Below are positions 56,135-64,000 of a DNA stretch of 64,000 nt, in pieces. A program made the position numbers and the translations under genes. The DNA comes from Sambucus nigra. Its lineage: Eukaryota; Streptophyta; Magnoliopsida; Dipsacales; Adoxaceae. How positions within the stretch are numbered: the stretch's first letter is position 1; every line of letters begins with the position of its first letter. The DNA lies in NCBI GenBank assembly GCA_949130495.1, contig OX422220.1, positions 123,689,810 through 123,753,809 on the forward strand, written 5' to 3'. The notes below the pieces were generated by a model that was given only the letters and a program-made list of their open reading frames with translations, was not told the origin of the DNA and did not search any database.

Positions 56135-58075
56135 TCAACCTTTAAATTTATTAAAGGAGGTTTCATGTGATAGTAAATGAGAATCAAAAACCCTATTTTG
56201 CAAGGCAACCAAGTCGGATTTCCTAACCCAAATTAATGAAGAATGACTATCTTGGGGTGTAGGAATTTTAAATACGTTGGTTGCTTTACGTTGGGTTTTT
56301 CTAGGAATTCGTTTAAGATCAAAACAAAATTTCCTAAGATGACCTTTTCGACCACAATGTGTACAAGTAAAAACATGTCGAAAAGATTTACCTATGGAGT
56401 GATCTCTAAAAGCTTCCCTAGTAGATTCTCCTAAAACGTTGGTTTTGGGTTTATGAGTAGATTCATTACAAGTATTGAAGCCTAAACCACACATGTCATT
56501 TTTAATTTGGACCGTTCCTAAGATTTTATCTAATTTTTCCGAACGACACTCCAAATCAAATTTGACATTACTAGAGTCTTTTAATTTATTTTGCAATTCT
56601 AAAATGTTAGACTCTAATAAAACATTTCGCTCTTCAAAAGCAAGAAGCTCCTTTTTCAAGGATTCCATTAAACCCCTAAGGCTATCTCTCTCGCCTTCTA
56701 TATATTCAAGCTTCTCTAGAAGAGTTTTCTATCGTGTCCTAAGGTCTTCAACCAACATACTATTATCAACGACCTTGACACATTCTTTCAAACTAGATTA
56801 TAACTTCAAATTAGCTCTTTTCAATTTAATAGATTCTTTATAAAGTTCTTGAAAAGCATTTTGAAGCTCACTCACATTAACCTCTTCTTCATTTTCACTC
56901 TCTCTTTCTTCTCCACACTCACTATCATCAAAAACAAGGGAATCAAAAACTTTGACCTCGGAAGTGTCATGTGTTAAAGTTTCATCAATCAATGAATTCG
57001 CACTATCACTCACATGACTAGCCATAAAAGCCACAAAGTTGGGCTTAGTGGGGGAATCAGTTCCCTCTTCCTTATCACTATCACTAAGGGTCGCATTATA
57101 TGAAATGGGTCGCTTACCCTCTTTGCTTAGTTTAGTGGGGCACTCAAAATCCCTATGGCCATAACCCTCACAATCAAAACACCTATTTGACTCGTCCCTA
57201 TTTAAATTTTCTATAGAAATTTTAGGGATCTTTTCGGCTTTGTCATGCTTAGAAGTTTCAAATTTCTTAAAATCATTTTTAAATTTATCTTTGTTAAATT
57301 TAAGAAATTTTCGAAATTTCCTAGCAAACAAGGCCATATCTTCCGAGTCACTATCACTCTCGCTCTCTACTACTTGTTTGACCTCTTTTCGGGCTTTTAA
57401 AGCAGCGCCCTTTTCAATTTTCTTTTCAGTTTTAGAGGGAAACATCTCTAGTTCATAGGTTTGTAAATCACCTACGAGCTCTTCTAATTTCATAGAGGCT
57501 AAAGTTGGTAAAGAATTTAAAACGGTCACTTTTGGAATAAATCTATCGGGTAGGGACCTTAGAATTTTCTTTACTACTCGGTTGTCGGGTATTTTCTCTC
57601 CCAAGTTAAAAGATGAATTAACAATATCAGAAAGTCTAGCATAAAATTCATCAAAAGTTTCTTTTTCATTCATTTTGATAGTTTGAAATTGAGTGGTGAG
57701 GTTTTGAAGTTTCGAAGCTTTAACGACACTAGTACCTTAATGAGTGAGTTGCAAAATATCCCACGCTTCTTTAGCGGTCTCACATGTCATAATGCGTCGG
57801 AATTCATCCGGTGTGACAGTGCTAAACAAGGCATTTAAACCTCGAAAATTAAAGTTAGAAAGTTTAAATTCACCCTCATTCCATCTATCGGCGGGTTTGG
57901 GAACACGCTCATTATCTACTAAATGAGTAGGTGGGGACCACCCGTTAACAACAGACATCCAAACTCTCTCATCGATAGATTTAAGTGCCAATTTCATACG
58001 CGCTTTCCAGTACGCGTAATTAGAACCATCGAAAATAGGAAATTTTAAAAATGGGGAAAATTTCATTTTAGCCAA
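56135..58075 (-). pseudogene. SIRE-type gag, unit 1, with three in-frame stops
   Basis: A single 647-codon frame from ATG 58075, 40 bases inside the PBS. Domains in order: residues about 1-110, DUF4219/UBN2-like N-terminus (FPIFDGSNYAYWKARM, then VTPDEFRRIM); about 130-240, KLEELVGDLQTYELEMFP and a Lys-rich stretch; a CCHC knuckle CFDCEGYGHRDFEC; an acidic linker and coiled coil; and a second knuckle CTHCGRKGHLRKFC near the end. Stops: TAA at 57737-57739, TAA at 56798-56800 and TAG at 56729-56731, with no frameshift between them. Gag binds RNA and builds the particle; this copy could give only short fragments unless read through. Confidence 0.92.
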
Positions 58076-58115
58076 AAATTATTCAAGGATCTTTAAAGAA
58101 ATAATTTATCGCTTT

Positions 58116-58128
58116 GGCTCTGATACCA
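58116..58128 (-). other. Primer-binding site, unit 1 (tRNA-Met type)
   Basis: The complement is TGGTATCAGAGCC, a perfect match to the usual initiator tRNA-Met site, three bases from LTR 2. Confidence 0.9.
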
Positions 58129-58131
58129 CTT

Positions 58132-59799
58132 TGAAAACGTTATAATGATGGATCTCCGGGTTTTTAGTTTTCTCAATTAAAACAAAACCAATTATAATTT
58201 CCTTTTTAAATAGATATAAAACTAGAGATGATGCGGAAGCGTAAACGATGATGATGGTTCAACAAAACAAACAATTACCAAGTTTTAATTTTCTTTAAAC
58301 AAATTAACCTTAAACCAAGTGAAATTAAATCCATCAATTAATATATTCACTTAAACTAATTAAATCATTATTCCAAGTCCTAGAATTTGCCTAAGTCATA
58401 TTTATCAATATTAGCAAATTAGGCGAAACCAAATTTTAGCAAATGACTTGAATTAAATAAACTTTACCCAATATTTAATTTAAGTCCAAATTAAATTGAG
58501 TGTGATAATTTAAACCAAATTTTATCTTGAATTATCCTAAGCATGCGTTCTAAATTATTTAAGCAAGATAAAATAAACCAATCACACTACGCCGCGATGT
58601 ACGAGGAAAAACCCAAGACGGGAAACAACCTCATAAGGCCCTAGCCACAAATCCACTAGATACGAAATTACAAGTACAAGACAGATAGACTTACAACGCA
58701 CGACTCGATCCCTCTCAAGCCTCGACGCTTCTTCTTGTAGACACCTCTTCCTAGCGGATAACCTTGGAACACCACCGCGGTCTCGGAATCCACCGATAGG
58801 ACTTTCTATGGTCACCGTCATCCGTGCATGAAGCCTTTCTCCACGGGGGTAAAACAATGCAAACAACTTCTCTTCAATTCGGTGTAGAGAAAACCGGTGC
58901 CAAACTCCAAGCAATTGATATGTATATATGTGAACTTGGATAAACACTAATTTGGGTGTAATGTAGAGTGAAGTGTATTTTTCTCTAAAAGTCTCACTCA
59001 AGACATGAACATTTTCCTAAATCAATTGTGCTCTCAAAACACTCTCTAAGAGATGAAAAGTTTTGGAAAAGTTAGATTGGAAAATGTTCTTCCCGCACAT
59101 ATTAAAGTCTGAAAAAGTTGGTTAAAAACTAAGTGGGGAAGTGGGTGAAAAACTGCCAAAAACACTACAAAAAACTGTTCCCGCCTGGCATCTCGTTCGA
59201 ACGACATTTCGTTCGAACAAAATCTCTTTCGAACGAGACTTCTAACGACGTTCCAGATTGGACTCGTTAGAAACTCGTTGGAAGTCTCGTTAGAACGAAC
59301 AATCTCGTTCGAACGACATTTCGAACGACGACCCAGTATACCTTAGTGGGAATTCGTTGGAAAACTCGTTCGAACGACATCTGGTTCGAACGAAAAAAAC
59401 TCGTTCGAATGACATATCGAACGTCTTCCAGAAATTTTATAAAATTCGATTTTGGCCCAGAAACTTTATATACTATATTTTAAAGTTCTAATTAAATTTT
59501 TTCTGAAAATAAAACACAGTTTTTATTAAAACTAACACCCAATAAACTTATTCCAAGCTCCTATATAAATATAATTGCATTTGTACCTTAGGAGCATGGA
59601 ACCATAGTTGATGACGTAGAAACGAGGCACGCAAACCGGTACATTTGATTAAGCTTTATACTCTTTGCCGCTACGTCTTTAACAAACACTTCGTAGGCTT
59701 GAAAGTATTACAATAACATACTATCCTACGAATAAATATTTTTGTCCGGAATTGAGCCAACACTATACATGGACTCAATTAGAAATTTGTGTCCTTACA
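58132..59799 (-). repeat. LTR 2 of the gag-only array (shared)
   Basis: 1668 bp, the same length as LTR 1. It serves as 5' LTR of unit 1 and 3' LTR of unit 2. Palindrome cluster at 59192-59425. Confidence 0.92.
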
Positions 59800-60278
59800 A
59801 ATCTCCCCCTTTGGCTATTCCGGGACAAAAACCAAACAAAAATCCTAAAGGGCCGTCAAGCTCTACTAGACTCAAAACATAACCTACCCATAACTTGACT
59901 CAACCCAAGGATCAAACGCTTTGCCATTTAAAGCTCCCACTTTAGAGGAATACCTGCACACTTAAGCAAACTCATCAAATGCATATGGAATATCAAAATA
60001 TTAAATGCAATTAATTAATTACTCCCCCTAAATTAATTCTCCCCTTTATCAAACACATGACCTACTTAGAAAGACGTCTCCCTCTAAGATAAATATCCCC
60101 CAAACTAAGATACGATAACAATAGGATTAGATACCATTTCTCCCCCTATCATCATTCTCCCCCTTTTTGTTCAGGAATAGGCAAAGGATAAAGAAGTAAT
60201 AAACAGCATGTTGAAGCTTAAAGTGATAAGACATGAAAGCATATGGGCAATAAAAGCAAGGCAAAGACAAACAAATAT

Positions 60279-60321
<43 letters not shown>

Positions 60322-61566
60322 CAATTGAGTAATAGCATATATATATAGATATAAACACACACATGACACAAAAATACAATAAGTTTGCACACTTGTATGG
60401 AAAAAATGTGTCATATGGAAACGGAAGTGTAGGGATGTGAAGTAGCAACAATTAAATTTAGACCCAAACACTTAAGAAACGTTCACGGAGTTCTCATTTG
60501 ATTGCAAACTTCATCACATTTAAATATAACCTCATGTGACAGTATAGATTGAACTCAATGAACAAACATACACAATGCATACAAGCCTAGCATATTGATG
60601 ATTCTACAAACCAATAGAGTCATGACATGAAATACGCAACTAGGATAAACGGACATTGTGCAAACCGTTGATATACCATCCAATCTCCCTCAATATGCAT
60701 TGATTTTAAATTTGAATGAATATATCAATCAAACATAGGCCATGGCAATTTGTTTTTTATTTAATGCCATATTTTCTGTTTTTAGGCCTTTGGACCACGT
60801 ATTTCTTTTAGGTCCATTCAAAATGGTGGTTTACAATCGCAAAGGATCACTTAGTCCTTTCAGAGCCCTTCCCCGTGCATAATTATATTTATCATGCTTT
60901 CATTTTTCACACAAATCTCACATGCAACGAATTTTGACATGCACTAGTCCTCCTAAGTCACAAATATGTAGATGACAAGATTGGTTAGAGAACACCTCAC
61001 ATAGCTCAAATATACATATGAAGTTAAAATTTCAAAAGAGCTCGTGCATGTGTGAGTAGAGGCATATAAAAATAGAATCCATTTTATCAATACAAAATCC
61101 AACTACTCCATAAAATATGGTAAAGAACATAATAAGGATTGATAAACTAAACCAAAAGTTCTAGCCACGTGGGAGCGTAAAAGATGGAATACAAACACAA
61201 GTATATGCCACTTAAAGTGTGTCAAACTAAAATACACACATAAAAAATCTTTTTGAGTTTTTGACATTTTTAACCAAAAATAATAACAAATATATACTCA
61301 AAAGACAAACAAAAATCATTTGAATTTTTCATTAAGCTTAAATTACCAAGAGATAAAATCCAAATGATAAACAAAAATCTTTTTGTATTTTTCATTTAAT
61401 GCACACAAAATGAAGGAAATATAATACAAAAGATAAACAAAAATCATAATTCTAGCATGTGATAAACATGGAGCATAGACTAGAAAATGATTAAACAAGC
61501 ATACATTTAGCACGTGAATATATCATGAAGTACAAAAGCTAAAGTATGCAAACAACACTAACACAT
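59800..61566 (-). other. Noncoding 3' region and PPT of gag-only unit 2
   Basis: The PPT complement (ATCTCCCCCTTTGG) lies at 59801-59814. Almost identical to unit 1 apart from a shorter (AT)n tract at about 60283-60317. Confidence 0.85.
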
Positions 61567-63507
61567 TCAACCTTTAAATTTATCAAGGGAGGTTTCATGT
61601 GATAGTAAATGAGAATCAAAAACCCTATTTTGCAAGGCAACCAAGTCGGATTTCCTAACCCAAATTAATGAAGAATGACTATCTTGGGGTGTAGGAATTT
61701 TAAATACGTTGGTTGCTTTACGTTGGGTTTTTCTAGGAATTCGTTTAAGATCAAAACAAAATTTCCTAAGATGACCTTTTCGACCACAATGTGTACAAGT
61801 AAAAACATGTCGAAAAGATTTACCTATGGAGTGATCTCTAAAAGCTTCCCTAGTAGATTCTCCTAAAACGTTGGTTTTGGGTTTATGAGTAGATTCATTA
61901 CAAGTATTGAAGCCTAAACCACACATGTCATTTTTAATTTGGACCGTTCCTAAGATTTTATCTAATTTTTCCGAACGACACTCCAAATCAAATTTGACAT
62001 TACTAGAGTCTTTTAATTTATTTTGCAATTCTAAAATGTTAGACTCTAATAAAACATTTCGCTCTTCAAAAGCAAGAAGCTCCTTTTTCAAGGATTCCAT
62101 TAAACCCCTAAGGCTATCTCTCTCGCCTTCTATATATTCAAGCTTCTCTAGAAGAGTTTTCTATCGTGTCCTAAGGTCTTCAACCAACATACTATTATCA
62201 ACGACCTTGACACATTCTTTCAAACTAGATTATAACTTCAAATTAGCTCTTTTCAATTTAATAGATTCTTTATAAAGTTCTTGAAAAGCATTTTGAAGCT
62301 CACTCACATTAACCTCTTCTTCATTTTCACTCTCTCTTTCTTCTCCACACTCACTATCATCAAAAACAAGGGAATCAAAAACTTTGACCTCGGAAGTGTC
62401 ATGTGTTAAAGTTTCATCAATCAATGAATTCGCACTATCACTCACATGACTAGCCATAAAAGCCACAAAGTTGGGCTTAGTGGGGGAATCAGTTCCCTCT
62501 TCCTTATCACTATCACTAAGGGTCGCATTATATGAAATGGGTCGCTTACCCTCTTTGCTTAGTTTAGTGGGGCACTCAAAATCCCTATGGCCATAACCCT
62601 CACAATCAAAACACCTATTTGACTCGTCCCTATTTAAATTTTCTATAGAAATTTTAGGGATCTTTTCGGCTTTGTCATGCTTAGAAGTTTCAAATTTCTT
62701 AAAATCATTTTTAAATTTATCTTTGTTAAATTTAAGAAATTTTCGAAATTTCCTAGCAAACAAGGCCATATCTTCCGAGTCACTATCACTCTCGCTCTCT
62801 ACTACTTGTTTGACCTCTTTTCGGGCTTTTAAAGCAGCGCCCTTTTCAATTTTCTTTTCAGTTTTAGAGGGAAACATCTCTAGTTCATAGGTTTGTAAAT
62901 CACCTACGAGCTCTTCTAATTTCATAGAGGCTAAAGTTGGTAAAGAATTTAAAACGGTCACTTTTGGAATAAATCTATCGGGTAGGGACCTTAGAATTTT
63001 CTTTACTACTCGGTTGTCGGGTATTTTCTCTCCCAAGTTAAAAGATGAATTAACAATATCAGAAAGTCTAGCATAAAATTCATCAAAAGTTTCTTTTTCA
63101 TTCATTTTGATAGTTTGAAATTGAGTGGTGAGGTTTTGAAGTTTCGAAGCTTTAACGACACTAGTACCTTAATGAGTGAGTTGCAAAATATCCCACGCTT
63201 CTTTAGCGGTCTCACATGTCATAATGCGTCGGAATTCATCCGGTGTGACAGTGCTAAACAAGGCATTTAAACCTCGAAAATTAAAGTTAGAAAGTTTAAA
63301 TTCACCCTCATTCCATCTATCGGCGGGTTTGGGAACACGCTCATTATCTACTAAATGAGTAGGTGGGGACCACCCGTTAACAACAGACATCCAAACTCTC
63401 TCATCGATAGATTTAAGTGCCAATTTCATACGCGCTTTCCAGTACGCGTAATTAGAACCATCGAAAATAGGAAATTTTGAAAATGGGGAAAATTTCATTT
63501 TAGCCAA
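61567..63507 (-). pseudogene. SIRE-type gag, unit 2, same three stops
   Basis: Same 647-codon frame, 5432 bases further on. Stops at 63169-63171 (TAA), 62230-62232 (TAA) and 62161-62163 (TAG), exactly corresponding to unit 1. Residue differences from unit 1 are Leu to Ser near residue 10, and Phe-Asn to Leu-Asp near the C-terminus. Both CCHC knuckles are intact. Confidence 0.92.
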
Positions 63508-63547
63508 AAATTATTCAAGGATCTTTAAAGAAATAATTTATCGCTTT

Positions 63548-63560
63548 GGCTCTGATACCA
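63548..63560 (-). other. Primer-binding site, unit 2
   Basis: Identical to the unit 1 site; three bases from LTR 3. Confidence 0.9.
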
Positions 63561-63563
63561 CTT

Positions 63564-64000
63564 TGAAAACGTTATAATGATGGATCTCCGGGTTTTTAGT
63601 TTTCTCAATTAAAACAAAACCAATTATAATTTCCTTTTTAAATAGATATAAAACTAGAGATGATGCGGAAGCGTAAACGATGATGATGGTTCAACAAAAC
63701 AAACAATTACCAAGTTTTAATTTTCTTTAAACAAATTAAACTTAAACCAAGTGAAATTAAATCCATCAATTAATATATTCACTTAAACTAATTAAATCAT
63801 TATTCCAAGTCCTAGAATTTGCCTAAGTCATATTTATCAATATTAGCAAATTAGGCGAAACCAAATTTTAGCAAATGACTTGAATTAAATAAACTTTACC
63901 CAATATTTAATTTAAGTCCAAATTAAATTGAGTGTGATAATTTAAACCAAATTTTATCTTGAATTATCCTAAGCATGCGTTCTAAATTATTTAAGCAAGA
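63564..64000 (-). repeat. LTR 3 of the gag-only array, cut by window end
   Basis: The first 437 bases are visible and nearly identical to LTR 2; the only difference I noticed is ATTAAAC versus ATTAACC near position 170. Confidence 0.9.

Larger units (their letters stand above)
52667..64000 (-). mobile_element. Tandem array of a gag-only copia retrotransposon (TR-GAG type): LTR-gag-LTR-gag-LTR
   Basis: Three LTRs (52667, 58132, 63564) alternate with two internal regions, giving a period of 5465 then 5432 bp; the difference lies mainly in (AT)n length. Each internal region has a PBS, one gag frame, about 1.8 kb of noncoding DNA and a PPT, but no protease, integrase, RT or RNase H. Gag is homologous to that of the SIRE-type copia at 7400-9240. 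The two gag copies differ at three residues in 647 codons and share the same three in-frame stops. The array extends past the window, so the number of units and the right target duplication are unknown. GTATT (52662-52666) is the candidate left duplication. Confidence 0.92.

Noticed and set aside
1..64000. tRNA, rRNA or organelle-derived genes
   Set aside because: The only tRNA-like matches are primer-binding sites next to LTRs; no cloverleaf, rRNA core or organelle gene was recognised by eye. A covariance-model scan and an organelle search would settle this.

Overview
The window is nuclear DNA of a flowering plant, and essentially all of it is transposable-element sequence. The evidence is the set of families present: copia of the SIRE/Maximus type, gypsy chromovirus of the Tekay/Del type with a chromodomain, gypsy of the Tat/Athila type, a CACTA (En/Spm) DNA transposon, a solo LTR and a MITE-like element. 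I found no intact host gene and no tRNA or rRNA gene. The species cannot be named from what I can see. The composition (nested, decayed, AT-rich, many microsatellites) fits heterochromatin.

Layout. 1-1874: minus-strand Tat/Athila pol remnant (RNase H, integrase). 1879 to about 9240: a 5'-truncated SIRE-type copia on the minus strand, with 3' LTR, PPT, pol and gag. 10016-12858: a decayed minus-strand coiled-coil ORF that lies antisense to a plus-strand Tat-like PPT and LTR at about 13315-13760. 13761-14640: AT-rich sequence. 14640-18400: copy A of a duplicated segment, carrying a solo LTR (15927-17347, TSD ACTAC) and a MITE-like element (17577-18223, TSD TTC). 19580-29600: a minus-oriented LTR fragment, apparently interrupted by a decayed plus-strand Tekay-like gypsy (20128-28339). 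29600-30618 plus 50704-51640: copy B of the duplicated segment, split by a CACTA element. 52667-64000: a tandem array of a gag-only copia derivative (three LTRs, two internal regions), running off the window edge.

The centre is a clean three-layer nest. The CACTA element (30619-50700, 3-bp TSD CAA) is inserted in copy B, and copy A preserves the matching empty site. A 15.5-kb Tekay gypsy (33287-48780, 5-bp TSD GACAA) is inserted in the CACTA transposase gene. A truncated Tat gypsy (about 35861-40228) is inserted in the left Tekay LTR. The relative order of events is therefore: segment duplication, CACTA, Tekay, Tat.

Function. None of the elements looks autonomous. Copia pol and gag are broken, the CACTA lacks most of its large transposase, the Tekay polyprotein carries many stops, and the Tat copy stops inside RT. 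The gag-only array shares three in-frame gag stops in both copies and encodes no pol. If it ever moved, it depended on enzymes made elsewhere, plausibly by a relative of the copia element at 1.9-9.2 kb, whose Gag is clearly homologous.
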